Below, one piece after another: positions 1 through 6,892 of a stretch of DNA of 12,660 nucleotides. Origin of the DNA: Bacillota bacterium. GTDB taxonomy: Bacteria > Bacillota > DTU030. The notes under the pieces were generated by a model, which saw nothing but the letters and a program-made list of their open reading frames with translations, ran no database searches and was not told where the DNA came from. Location of the stretch: positions 1 to 12,660 of the forward strand of contig DUTA01000090.1 in the NCBI GenBank assembly GCA_012842325.1. The letters are read 5' to 3'. A program made the position numbers and the translations under genes. Every line of letters starts with the position of its first letter. Position 1 is the first letter of the stretch.

Positions 1-233
1 AAGCCGACTTGAAGCTGCGGGGTCCCGGGGAGTTTTTCGGCACCAGGCAGAGTGGTTTCCCCGAATTGAAGGTGGCAGATTTAATGGAGGATATTGGCCT
101 TATCCCCCAGGCCCGCCGGGAGGCCCAGCAGATTCTAAGCCGGGACCCCCGGCTGACTGCACCGGCCCATGCCGGCCTGCGGCGTTCCCTGGTTAGACTC
201 TTTGGGCAGAACTGGTGGGAGCGGAAGGCTTAG
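1..233 (+). CDS. recG: ATP-dependent DNA helicase RecG, C-terminal fragment
   Basis: This is the last 76 or so codons of RecG, the superfamily 2 helicase that remodels stalled replication forks and Holliday junctions in the cytoplasm. The frame is already open at the window edge (first whole codon at 3) and ends in TAG at 231-233. The stretch LRGPGEFFGTRQSGFPEL followed by KVADL is the signature of the RecG helicase C-terminal region, and the tail beyond it, with a basic and tryptophan-containing end (NWWERKA), has the usual length. The rest of the gene lies upstream of the window. It converges on gpr with only 27 bases between the stop codons and no obvious hairpin with a T-run, so some read-through antisense to gpr is possible. 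Identity is firm; the fragment shows no catalytic motif by itself. Confidence 0.93.
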   Translation, partial: ADLKLRGPGEFFGTRQSGFPELKVADLMEDIGLIPQARREAQQILSRDPRLTAPAHAGLRRSLVRLFGQNWWERKA

Positions 234-260
234 GCCCTGCTCGACAGGATAGTAAGGGCA

Positions 261-1244
261 TTAGTGGAGATAACGGTACATATCTTCCGGTTTGACGGCG
301 GGATGAAGGGCCACATTGAGGGCTCCCGCCAGCACCCGGGAGAGATTGAGAATAAGGGTGTCGATTTCCTTGGGGGTAACGTGCAGATCCCCCATTTCCG
401 AGCCCAGGACGGCCCTGATCAGCTGCCGCTTGTCTGCTTCCCCGAGCCGGCCCATGATCCCCAGGTCCAGTTCACCCTTCATTTGGCCCAGGAGGGTTTC
501 AATAACGTCATAGGCAATGTTGCTGGCATGAACAACGGTGGGGACACCGATGGCGATTACCGGCACCCCCATGGTTTCTTTGGTAATCCCTAACCGTTTA
601 TTGCCAACCCCTGAACCTGGATTTATGCCATTGTCCGCCAGCTGGATGGTGGTGCAGACCCGGTCGACACTGCGGGCTGCCAGGGAATCGATGGCTATTA
701 TTAAATCTGGTCTGACATTCTGCACAATGCCTTTGACGATCTCCCCCGTCTCAATACCCGTTATGCCCAGCACTCCCGGTGCCAGAGCACAGACGGTGCG
801 CAGGCCTTCTGAAAGCTCCTCCGGGGTATACTGGGCAATGTGCCTGGTAACCATCAACTCATCGATGACCCTGGGGCCCAGGGCATCGGGGGTGGCATGC
901 CAGTTTCCCAGACCAACTACGAGAACGGTGGCCTCCGGGGCTAAATTGGCCAGTTTTTCCAGTTCCCGGGCCAGGATCTGGCCGATTTCTTCCTGGACCA
1001 CCCGGTTGGCCTGGCGCAGGTAGCGGGATTCAATGGTAATGTAATTGCCCGGGGGCTTTCCCATGGCCTGGGCTCCTGCAGGGGAAGTGATCTTTACCCA
1101 GGAGACCTTGGCGTATTGGCTCTCTTCTTCTTCAATTGTTACGCCGGGCACAGGATGGCCCTGCTGGGTTAAAAACTGCCTGGCCTCGACGGCCAGGTCT
1201 GTCCTGATACTGGCCCTTTCCGGGAAGGAAGACCTTTCTGTCAT
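261..1244 (-). CDS. gpr: GPR endopeptidase, spore germination protease
   Basis: GPR degrades the small acid-soluble proteins that coat spore DNA, releasing amino acids during germination. It is made in the forespore as a zymogen that cleaves itself. The protein has 327 residues, slightly shorter than the Bacillus enzymes. IRTDLAVE at residues 13-20 is the conserved region around the propeptide processing point. GLGNWHATPDALGP puts Asp120 where the Bacillus megaterium enzyme has Asp127, and AIDSLAARS puts Asp186 where it has Asp193; the 66-residue spacing between these catalytic aspartates is preserved. The ATG at 1244 follows AAGGAGG (1259-1253, minus) at 8 bases. The gene is monocistronic and lies between convergent recG and divergent rsmD. 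A sigma-G-like promoter lies about 185 bases upstream, fitting forespore expression. Identification is from family motifs and is secure. Confidence 0.96.
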   Translation of the reverse strand: MTERSSFPERASIRTDLAVEARQFLTQQGHPVPGVTIEEEESQYAKVSWVKITSPAGAQAMGKPPGNYITIESRYLRQANRVVQEEIGQILARELEKLANLAPEATVLVVGLGNWHATPDALGPRVIDELMVTRHIAQYTPEELSEGLRTVCALAPGVLGITGIETGEIVKGIVQNVRPDLIIAIDSLAARSVDRVCTTIQLADNGINPGSGVGNKRLGITKETMGVPVIAIGVPTVVHASNIAYDVIETLLGQMKGELDLGIMGRLGEADKRQLIRAVLGSEMGDLHVTPKEIDTLILNLSRVLAGALNVALHPAVKPEDMYRYLH

Positions 1245-1326
1245 AGTTGGTACCTCCTTGTGGTTGCTCTTCTTCCCTAGTCTTCCCAGACTAACAACTG
1301 ATATATCTGGTTCAGGTAAATATTAT

Positions 1327-1349
1327 GGCGGCCTGGGAACCAGGCCGCC
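1327..1349 (-). promoter_or_regulatory. Perfect 10-bp hairpin in the gpr leader, possible attenuator
   Basis: The arms 1327-1336 (GGCGGCCTGG) and 1340-1349 are exact reverse complements separated by three bases. Read on the minus strand, as in a gpr transcript, the hairpin is followed by ATAATATTT, an A/U-rich tract resembling but weaker than a terminator U-run. On the plus strand it is followed by ACTGGGAG, so it is not a terminator in that direction. It lies between the candidate gpr promoter and the gpr start. Attenuation or transcript protection is inference. Confidence 0.55.
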
Positions 1350-1428
1350 ACTGGGAGAGGAGAAACCGGAGGAAGAGCTTATGGGGGAGGACTTAATTCT
1401 TGTTTCCTTCTACTGGTGGTTTTATCCT

Positions 1429-1457
1429 TATTATGGCCAGAAAGGATTAATATATAC
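1429..1457 (-). promoter_or_regulatory. Candidate sigma-G promoter for gpr
   Basis: On the minus strand GTATA (1457-1453) is followed after 17 bases by CATAATA (1435-1429). This fits the Bacillus sigma-G form, a GNATR-type -35 and a CATNNTA-type -10 about 17-18 bases apart. gpr is a forespore gene read by sigma-F and sigma-G in Bacillus subtilis. The start would be near 1421, giving a leader of roughly 175 bases that includes the hairpin at 1327-1349. The long leader is the main reason for caution. Confidence 0.5.
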
Positions 1458-1543
1458 ATTATATATACATCAGGATACTGGTATTTTATTCCAGGGAATC
1501 TGTTTCCCTTGTCTTATCCTTCCTCGCTTTTCCGCAGGAATTG

Positions 1544-1552
1544 TGGTAAAAT
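1544..1552 (+). promoter_or_regulatory. Candidate extended -10 promoter for rsmD-coaD
   Basis: TGG directly followed by TAAAAT (1547-1552) forms an extended -10 element of sigma-A type. No good -35 lies 16-18 bases upstream, which extended -10 promoters can tolerate. Transcription would begin near 1559, leaving a leader of about 29 bases before the TTG at 1588. Confidence 0.4.
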
Positions 1553-1587
1553 TAAACCTAATAATGGCAGGCGAAGGGGGGGTCTGG

Positions 1588-2157
1588 TTGCGGGTTATCG
1601 CGGGTTCAGCCCGGGGGCGTATTCTGCGCTCCCCAAAGGGGACGAAAATCAGGCCGACGGCAGATCGGGTGAAGGAAGCCCTTTTTAATGTCCTGGCAGG
1701 CAGGATTAAGGACGCCGTTGTTTTGGATCTTTTTGCAGGAACAGGGGCCCTGGGAATAGAAGCATTAAGCAGGGGAGCAGCCCGGGCTGTCTTTGTCGAC
1801 CGCAGCCGGGACAGCATCAGTTTAATAAGGCACAATCTTGCCCTTACGGGACTGTTACCCTGTGCGGAACTGTACCGGGAGGACGCCGGTGTGGCCCTTT
1901 CCTTGTTCCAGTGGCAGGGGAGATCCTTTGATTTGATATTTCTAGATCCGCCCTATGGAGAGGGGATTGCCCTTTCTGTCCTGGGGAAACTGGCGCAAAG
2001 TGGAGTGCTGTCCCCGGGCGGCCTGGTTGCTGTAGAACACTCCCCCCGGGATAGTTTAACCGAGCAGATTGCCAATCTCCAGCTCTGGCGGCAGCGGCGG
2101 TATGGTGATACGGTTCTCACTTTTTACCGACGGGAAGAAGAGACTGATACTCTCTAG
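1588..2157 (+). CDS. rsmD: 16S rRNA (guanine966-N2)-methyltransferase RsmD
   Basis: RsmD transfers a methyl group from S-adenosylmethionine to N2 of G966 of 16S rRNA during small-subunit assembly. The 189-residue product matches the family length. Visible motifs are the N-terminal RVIAGSARGR and IRPTADRVKEALFN, the SAM-binding loop DLFAGTG (residues 47-53), and the catalytic DPPY (120-123). I chose the TTG at 1588 because a purine-rich GAAGGGGGG (1572-1580) sits just upstream and because the conserved family N-terminus begins there. An in-frame ATG at 1564 has no ribosome binding site and would add eight poorly conserved residues. The frame stays open as far back as 1045, but that part is antisense to gpr. 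The stop TAG (2155-2157) overlaps the ribosome binding site of coaD, so the two are probably translationally coupled. This is the ylbH equivalent of Bacillus. Confidence 0.94.
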   Translation: MRVIAGSARGRILRSPKGTKIRPTADRVKEALFNVLAGRIKDAVVLDLFAGTGALGIEALSRGAARAVFVDRSRDSISLIRHNLALTGLLPCAELYREDAGVALSLFQWQGRSFDLIFLDPPYGEGIALSVLGKLAQSGVLSPGGLVAVEHSPRDSLTEQIANLQLWRQRRYGDTVLTFYRREEETDTL

Positions 2158-2168
2158 GAGGGGTTGCG

Positions 2169-2651
2169 GTGCTGATTGCCGTTTATCCGGGTAGCTTTGA
2201 TCCAGTAACCAATGGACATCTGGATATCATTGAGCGGGCCAGTGGAATCTTCAAGCATTTGATAATCGCGGTGGGGAAGCATGCGGGTAAGGACCCCCTC
2301 TTTTCCACTGCCGAAAGGGTAGAGATGATAAAAGAGGCGACGAAACATCTGCCCAACGTAGAAGTAGATTGGTTCGACGGCCTGTTGGCCGATTATGTGC
2401 GGGAAAAGGGGGCCAAGATAATTGTCCGGGGACTGCGGGCGGTATCGGATTTCGATTATGAATTGCAGATGGCCCTGACGCTGAAAAAACTGGCCCCCAC
2501 GGTGGAAACTGTTTTTATGATGACCAACAGCAAATATATTTACCTCAGTTCGAGTATTATTAAGGAAATTGCCGGGTATGGCGGCTGCATCAAGGGTCTG
2601 GTACCGGACAATGTGGAAGCCGCTCTCCGGCGCAAATTTAAGCGGGGGTAA
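2169..2651 (+). CDS. coaD: Phosphopantetheine adenylyltransferase CoaD
   Basis: CoaD joins 4'-phosphopantetheine and ATP to make dephospho-CoA, the penultimate step of CoA synthesis, in the cytoplasm as a hexamer. The 160-residue protein has the family length. The nucleotidyltransferase motif is at the start, YPGSFDPVTNGHLDII, with the TNGH element of the T/HxGH superfamily. IVRGLRAVSDFDYELQM and the C-terminal YLSSSIIKEIA are the other family signatures. The start is GTG at 2169, five bases after AGGAGGGG (2156-2163), which itself overlaps the rsmD stop codon. rsmD-coaD is a widely conserved pair (ylbH-ylbI in Bacillus). CoA supply is relevant to the acetyl-CoA and malonyl-CoA enzymes further along, though rsmD pairing is ancestral and does not need that explanation. 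Confidence 0.97.
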   Translation: MLIAVYPGSFDPVTNGHLDIIERASGIFKHLIIAVGKHAGKDPLFSTAERVEMIKEATKHLPNVEVDWFDGLLADYVREKGAKIIVRGLRAVSDFDYELQMALTLKKLAPTVETVFMMTNSKYIYLSSSIIKEIAGYGGCIKGLVPDNVEAALRRKFKRG

Positions 2652-2688
2652 ATTGTCAGCCAAAAAGATTCGGGAAGGGGAGGGCCGC

Positions 2689-3150
2689 ATGGAAATCTTT
2701 GAACTCTTCGATAATTTAGAAGAGCTGATTGCGGGGGCAGGAAGGATCCCATTGACGGGCAAGGTGGTCATCAATGAAGATGAGCTGATTGAAGTCATCG
2801 AGCAGATCAGGAACGCTTTACCCGAAGAACTGCGCCAGGCCAGATGGGTTTTGAAGGAACGGAAACGGCTTATTGCCGATGCTGAAAATGAAGCCCGGGA
2901 GATAGTGCAGCAGGCCAAGGATTACACCGCTAAACTCATCGATGAAAACGAAATAACGAAAATGGCCAAGCAGCAGGCCCAGGAGATAATCCAGAAGGCC
3001 CAGGAGGAAGCCCGGACCATCCGCCTCGAGTCCTACGCCTATGCGGAAAGAGTCCTGGCAAAACTGGAGGAACTGCTTAAAAATTACACCGAGGCGGTAC
3101 AGCGAGGCCGGGCCGAGCTAAAAAAGGATGAGGGGAGGGCACAGGGCTGA
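2689..3150 (+). CDS. Coiled-coil protein of unknown function, F-type ATPase b/H-subunit-like
   Basis: A 153-residue soluble protein that I do not recognise by function. The N-terminal part (about residues 1-50, MEIFELFDNLEELI... and VVINEDELIEVIEQI) is acidic and predicted helical. From about residue 50 to 145 it is a long charged helix rich in Glu, Lys, Gln, Ala and Arg with heptad-like spacing (AENEAREIVQQAKDY, KQQAQEIIQKAQEEAR), the pattern that makes such proteins be named ATP synthase subunit B or vacuolar ATPase subunit H. No membrane segment is visible, so a real role in an ATP synthase is unlikely. The ATG at 2689 is preceded by GGAAGGGGAGGG (2674-2685). It lies 37 bases after coaD, in the same direction, and likely shares its transcript. 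From memory, similar proteins occur next to coaD in other Clostridia. DivIVA-like or scaffold roles are only guesses. Confidence 0.72.
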   Translation: MEIFELFDNLEELIAGAGRIPLTGKVVINEDELIEVIEQIRNALPEELRQARWVLKERKRLIADAENEAREIVQQAKDYTAKLIDENEITKMAKQQAQEIIQKAQEEARTIRLESYAYAERVLAKLEELLKNYTEAVQRGRAELKKDEGRAQG

Positions 3151-3237
3151 GATCAGGGGGGCGACAGCCAGCTGCCGGGGGTTCGGGGTTGGTGGTTCGA
3201 AGTTCGATTGGCCCATCCAGAATAAAAGTATAGGTAG

Positions 3238-3282
3238 AAAGCAGCGACAGCATCCTGGAGGGGAAAGCTGGGTCGCTGCTTT
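3238..3282 (+). terminator. Terminator hairpin between convergent genes
   Basis: The arm AAAGCAGCGAC (3238-3248) is exactly complementary to GTCGCTGCTTT (3272-3282), with extra AGC/GCT pairing inside the loop. The plus strand continues with TTTTCC, and the 5' arm begins AAA, so it can act weakly in both directions. It separates the coiled-coil gene from convergent ylbJ. The U-run is short (four T). Confidence 0.65.
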
Positions 3283-3315
3283 TCCTGCTGCCAGGTGGGG
3301 TTTTTCTATTGGCCT

Positions 3316-4614
3316 TCAGTCTCCCTTTTTAAACCAGAGGGGAATAAAGCGGATCCTGGTGAGGAGATTATATGTTGCCGAAACAAGGCAAAGAAAGAGC
3401 AGGCCCCCTCCTATTCCGGTGCCGAAATAACGAAAACGGATGATTGGATTGGCCCAGACCGGCAGCCCCGCCGCCTGGGCAAAGACGGGCAGGGCAAGAT
3501 TGGTGAGCACCGGAGCACCGTATTCAAAAAGGAAGGCGGCCATTATTGCGGAAAGGATGCCGTGGAGAAAACGGGCCAGGACGAAGGGCGTCATCCGGAT
3601 GTCGGTATCGTTGACAACGGCTGCCACCTGGCAATGGACGGAGATGCCACTCCAGGAAATGATGCCGCTGGCGATGGCAACCCGCTGGATGAGGGGAGCC
3701 AGCCCGGGGCCGGCGCTGTTGGCGGCAGTGCTGGCCAGGTTGCAGCCGATGGTTACTTCAAAGAGGCCGCTGATACAGGCTTCGGCCAGGGTTGGTTGTA
3801 TTCCGAAGGGGATGAGGAGTCTGGCAAAGAAGTGTCCCAGCATCCTTGTCAGGCCGGCGATGGTGGCAACCCTGATCACTACTGAGAAAAGGATGATAAA
3901 ACCTCCCACCAGGAGGAGGGTATTGACTGACTGGCGAATGGCATCACCCATCAATTGCCCGAAGGGCCGGCCGTCCTGAATCCGAGCCCGGTAAAGGGCC
4001 TTTAAAGCCCTGGTCATTATATTCCCCTGTTCTTCTTTCTCCTGAAGCCGGGGAGGAGACAGAAGGTCTTCCTGGCGGCCGTAGAAACGAAGGAGAACTC
4101 CGACGATGATGGTTGAGATATAGTGGGAAAGGCTGATGGTAACGCCAACGGGAGCCAGCCCGAACATGCCCACCGCCACCGCTCCGAACATAAAGAGGGG
4201 GTCAGCGGTGTTGGAAAAGCTCATGAGCCGTTCGGCTTCAGTCCGGGATACCAGCTCTTTGCGCCGCAGTTCCGCTGTCAGGGCGGCGCCTACGGGGTAA
4301 CCCGAGGCCAGGCCCATGGCGACAACGAAGGCTCCCGCACCGGGAATATTAAAGACAGGACGCATAAAGGGTTCCAGGAGAACCCCCAGGAAGTGGACTA
4401 CCCCAAGGCCCATAAGGATCTGCCCGGCAATAAAAAAGGGCAGGAGGGCCGGGAAGACGATTTCAAACCAGACCTGCAATCCCTGGGCGGCGGCCTCAAA
4501 GGAAGCATCGGGGTATTGAACCATGCAGACTGTGAGAAAGATGGCGCCAAAGGCCATAATATAGGCGATAAAATAGCCCCGGAGGCGCCTGGTCTTTTGT
4601 TGCACCGGTAGCAT
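3316..4614 (-). CDS. ylbJ: Sporulation integral membrane protein YlbJ (SpoVV)
   Basis: YlbJ (renamed SpoVV in Bacillus subtilis) is a polytopic protein made in the mother cell under sigma-E and needed to carry dipicolinic acid across the outer forespore membrane. The 432-residue product is strongly hydrophobic, with about eight or more membrane segments (for example near residues 12-31, 48-72, 145-175, 232-255, 345-363, 401-415). It carries nucleoside-transporter-like gate-domain motifs: GLASGYPVGA (101-110), SNTADPLF (134-141), and GLFEVTIG (283-290). I chose ATG 4614, with AGGA seven bases upstream on the minus strand. The frame continues to 4836, but that extension is hydrophilic, overlaps divergent ylbK and has no good binding site; an intermediate ATG at 4692 is a weaker alternative. 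Its presence marks a spore former. The adjoining region contains a sigma-E-like promoter. Confidence 0.93.
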   Translation of the reverse strand: MLPVQQKTRRLRGYFIAYIMAFGAIFLTVCMVQYPDASFEAAAQGLQVWFEIVFPALLPFFIAGQILMGLGVVHFLGVLLEPFMRPVFNIPGAGAFVVAMGLASGYPVGAALTAELRRKELVSRTEAERLMSFSNTADPLFMFGAVAVGMFGLAPVGVTISLSHYISTIIVGVLLRFYGRQEDLLSPPRLQEKEEQGNIMTRALKALYRARIQDGRPFGQLMGDAIRQSVNTLLLVGGFIILFSVVIRVATIAGLTRMLGHFFARLLIPFGIQPTLAEACISGLFEVTIGCNLASTAANSAGPGLAPLIQRVAIASGIISWSGISVHCQVAAVVNDTDIRMTPFVLARFLHGILSAIMAAFLFEYGAPVLTNLALPVFAQAAGLPVWANPIIRFRYFGTGIGGGLLFLCLVSATYNLLTRIRFIPLWFKKGD

Positions 4615-4668
4615 CCCCCTTTCCTGGCAGTAGACCTTGGAGAATATACCCGCTGGCAATTCATAAAG

Positions 4669-4697
4669 ATTATATTGCCGGGTACACGACATTATGC
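4669..4697 (-). promoter_or_regulatory. Candidate sigma-E promoter for ylbJ
   Basis: On the minus strand GCATAAT (4697-4691) is followed after 14 bases by AATATAAT (4676-4669). This resembles the sigma-E pattern of an ATA-containing -35 and a CATACAAT-like -10, matching six of eight -10 positions. The start would fall near 4662, about 48 bases before the ATG at 4614. ylbJ is a sigma-E gene in Bacillus subtilis. I found no equally good promoter for ylbK in this 118-base divergent gap. Confidence 0.42.
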
Positions 4698-4732
4698 CAG
4701 GCTCGGGGAAAAAGGAGTGGGGAGGGGTAATA

Positions 4733-5506
4733 ATGGCAGGTAGAAAAACAAAACTTGGCGTAGCTTTGGGAGCCGGCGCCTTGCGGGGCCTGTGCCATCT
4801 CGGTTTTTTGCAGGTTTTAAAAGATGAGGGTATCACTGCCGATTATGTAGCCGGGACCAGTATGGGGGCCGTGATCGGTGCCCTGTATGCCGCCGGCATC
4901 GATTTGTGTACTATAGGTGAGGTTGCCAAACACCTGCGCCTGCGCCACCTGCTTGATCCCGTCTTTCCAAGACGGGGACTGCTGTTGGGGAAGAATATAA
5001 CGGAGATTCTGCGGCTGTTCCTGCGGGATACTACCTTTGCCCAGCTGCAGATTCCTCTGGCTGTTGTCGCCACTGACCTGCGAAGCGGGAAGGAGGTTGT
5101 TTTCCGGGAGGGACAGGTGGTGGAGGCGGTGCGGGCCAGCATCGCCATTCCCGGCATCTTTACTCCCCTTTACCGGGGGGAGCAGGTTCTGGTCGACGGC
5201 GGCCTGGTCAACCGGGTGCCCATCAGTACGGTGCGGGCCCTGGGGGCGGAGAAGGTGATTGCCGTCAGCATCAACCCCGCCTATACTCCGAACCGGCTCC
5301 GCAACGTTGCCGAGATCATCCTCCAGTCCTTCGCCATCCTCCAAACCCAGATTATGGCCGACAAACTGCAGGAGGCCGATGTAGTCATTGAGCCCAGGGT
5401 GGAGGATATTAACCCGGCCAGTTTGGATGAGGTGGAAAGATGCATCCAGGAAGGGGCCGCGGCAACCCGCCGTTCCCTGCCGCTGATAAAGTCCCTCCTT
5501 GCTTGA
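4733..5506 (+). CDS. ylbK: Patatin-like phospholipase family protein YlbK
   Basis: A patatin/RssA-type serine hydrolase, expected to cleave acyl esters of lipids with a Ser-Asp dyad; the natural substrate in bacteria is not known. The 257-residue protein shows the glycine-rich oxyanion loop GAGALRGLCHLG (from residue 13), the nucleophile elbow GTSMG with Ser43, and the dyad aspartate in VDGGLVNRVP (Asp165). AVVATDLRSGKEVVF and EAVRASIAIPGIF are further family stretches. There is no signal peptide or clear membrane segment, so it is probably cytoplasmic. The ATG at 4733 follows GGAGGGG (4721-4727); an upstream in-frame ATG at 4694 lacks a binding site. It is divergent from ylbJ and convergent with tmcAL; ylbJ-ylbK adjacency is conserved with Bacillus. 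The 96-base gap after it has a GC-rich hairpin at 5529-5541 without a T-run. Confidence 0.92.
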   Translation: MAGRKTKLGVALGAGALRGLCHLGFLQVLKDEGITADYVAGTSMGAVIGALYAAGIDLCTIGEVAKHLRLRHLLDPVFPRRGLLLGKNITEILRLFLRDTTFAQLQIPLAVVATDLRSGKEVVFREGQVVEAVRASIAIPGIFTPLYRGEQVLVDGGLVNRVPISTVRALGAEKVIAVSINPAYTPNRLRNVAEIILQSFAILQTQIMADKLQEADVVIEPRVEDINPASLDEVERCIQEGAAATRRSLPLIKSLLA

Positions 5507-5602
5507 ACTCACCCCCTTTTCGGCGGACCCCCCTGTGGGGGACGGAAGGCCATCCCCGCCACCAGGGCTTGGTCCTGCCTGGGGCCGGAAGCCGAAAGTC
5601 CT

Positions 5603-6892
5603 TTACCTCTCACCGGCGGTGATTACCAGGGGCTGGGTATAATCCTGCCCGGCCCGGCGGGCCTGGGGGCAGGGATAGGCAAGGACATAGAGATCCGTGG
5701 CAAGGCACTCCAACTCCCACATCCGGGCTGTACGCCCGGAGGCCCGGATGTGGGGGAGAAGGTCCCGGGCCGGTTTGGTGATGAGGGGCAGGGTTGCCCT
5801 TTTTTTAATGAACTTAAGCAGCCGCTGGCCCCGGGGATTGAACCCCAGCAGGCGGAGATAACAGGGATCTTTCTGGGGGGAGAAATCGCTGGCATCTTCC
5901 CCGGTAAAATTGAAGAGGAAATGAAAGAGGAGCCTCTGGAGGCGGGTGCGGGTATAACGTTTGGTTTTGAGGCCAGACAGGAGGTCCTCGATGGTGCCGG
6001 CAGAGCGGGCGGCATCCTTGAGGCGGTTTTCCAGGCCTTCCCCCACCCCGTCGATTCGCCGGAGCTCGGCCAGGGGTGTCCGCCGCAGGAGGCTGATGAT
6101 TTGGGAAGTAAAGGAATCGAGGAAAAGGGGAGCCCGGCCCGCCTCTATTTCTTCCCTGAGGATCTGCCAGGCCCGGGGCGGCATGAACCTGCGCAGGAGG
6201 GCATGCCGGCCAGACTCATGCAGGGTGCGTCTGATGGCGGTGGCGCTGGCCAAGGGCGTGGTCAGTTTCTCCTCGTGGTAGCCGGCCCCCAGGCGGGGGA
6301 TGGTAAGGGGGCGGATGGTGCTCCCGGTCCGGGCCAGGGCCTGGAGATATTCCAGGCCCAGGATGTTATTGGGATGGCCAATCAGGTCTTTTACCTCCTC
6401 GGGTGTCAGCCCTTCCAGGCCGGGGATGCCCTTTTCTTTATGATAGTCAATAAGGCCCTGGGCTCGGGCGGCCGGGAAAGGGTAGCCCTGTTCCAGGTAG
6501 GTTTTCAGCCTTTCCCGAAAGGGAAGGTTTTCCCGGGCCAAAAAGTCGGCCAGGGCCTTTAACTCGGTGCACCGCCCATGCTCACTGCCAAAGACCAGGT
6601 AATCCACCACCCCGGTGGCCTCCAGCAATTTGACGGCCCCGGAAGCGAAGCCCTGGGCATGGCGGACCGCATAGACCACCGGCAGTTCGAAAACCAGATC
6701 GGCCCCGTTTTCCAGGGCCATCCTGGCTCGGGCCCATTTGTTCACCACCGCCGGTTCGCCCCGCTGGGTAAAATTGCCGCTCAGGAGGCAAAGGAGGACA
6801 TCGGCCCCGGTCAACCGCCGGGCCTCCTGCAGATGATGGCGGTGCCCGTAATGGAGGGGGTTGTACTCGGCAATAATTCCCGTTACCTGCAT
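5603..6892 (-). CDS. tmcAL: tRNA(Met) cytidine acetate ligase TmcAL (YlbM)
   Basis: TmcAL uses ATP to activate acetate as acetyl-adenylate and acetylates the wobble cytidine (C34) of elongator tRNA-Met to ac4C, unlike Gammaproteobacterial TmcA, which uses acetyl-CoA. The 429-residue protein opens with IIAEYNPLHYGHRHHL, containing the HxGH nucleotidyltransferase motif at residues 14-17, followed by LSGNFTQRGEPAVVNKWARA, a second hallmark of the family; ATAIRR and the central LDYHKEKG-like region also fit. Three starts lie close together (GTG 6901, ATG 6898, ATG 6892). I chose ATG 6892 because AGGAGG (6906-6901, minus) is eight bases away, whereas it abuts or overlaps the other two. It is divergent from pta-ackA, whose product is its co-substrate. 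In Bacillus it is ylbM. A long plus-strand open frame opposite it is a shadow. Confidence 0.94.
   Translation of the reverse strand: MQVTGIIAEYNPLHYGHRHHLQEARRLTGADVLLCLLSGNFTQRGEPAVVNKWARARMALENGADLVFELPVVYAVRHAQGFASGAVKLLEATGVVDYLVFGSEHGRCTELKALADFLARENLPFRERLKTYLEQGYPFPAARAQGLIDYHKEKGIPGLEGLTPEEVKDLIGHPNNILGLEYLQALARTGSTIRPLTIPRLGAGYHEEKLTTPLASATAIRRTLHESGRHALLRRFMPPRAWQILREEIEAGRAPLFLDSFTSQIISLLRRTPLAELRRIDGVGEGLENRLKDAARSAGTIEDLLSGLKTKRYTRTRLQRLLFHFLFNFTGEDASDFSPQKDPCYLRLLGFNPRGQRLLKFIKKRATLPLITKPARDLLPHIRASGRTARMWELECLATDLYVLAYPCPQARRAGQDYTQPLVITAGER

Larger units (their letters stand above)
1245..1587. other. Divergent intergenic region between gpr and rsmD
   Basis: This 343-base gap holds the control signals for two divergent genes and no convincing coding sequence. 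From the gpr side it contains the gpr ribosome binding site (1253-1259), a perfect hairpin (1327-1349), a sigma-G-like promoter reading left (1429-1457) and an A/T-rich block with a tandem 10-base repeat ATATATACAT at 1450-1459 and 1461-1470. The 11-base period is close to one helical turn. From the rsmD side there is an extended -10 at 1544-1552 and a weaker pair TTGTTT (1400-1405) and TATCCT (1423-1428) with a 17-base spacer. The reading frame that runs through here into rsmD lacks a start with a ribosome binding site before 1588. Confidence 0.7.

Noticed and set aside
1045..1587. N-terminal extension of the rsmD frame back to 1045
   Set aside because: It runs antisense through the gpr start and promoter region, contains no family residues, and the RsmD N-terminus begins at 1588 behind a ribosome binding site.
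3151..3237. A tRNA-like 3' end (GGTTCGAAGTTCGATTGG followed by CCCATCCA)
   Set aside because: The TTCGA loop has no matching five-base T-stem in either register, no acceptor partner and no anticodon arm, so this is not a tRNA. TCGAA-G-TTCGA at 3197-3207 is only a short palindrome.
3295..3979. Open plus-strand frames opposite ylbJ
   Set aside because: Low-complexity, no family resemblance, and opposite a well-supported membrane protein.
5528..5602. Terminator for ylbK or tmcAL in the convergent gap
   Set aside because: CCCCC/GGGGG around 5529-5541 and further GC-rich inverted repeats are present, but no T-run follows in either direction, so I do not call it a terminator.
5750..6562. Long plus-strand open frame opposite tmcAL
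   Set aside because: Its Gly/Pro/Gln-rich composition is typical of the antisense of a GC-rich gene; tmcAL on the other strand has clear motifs.
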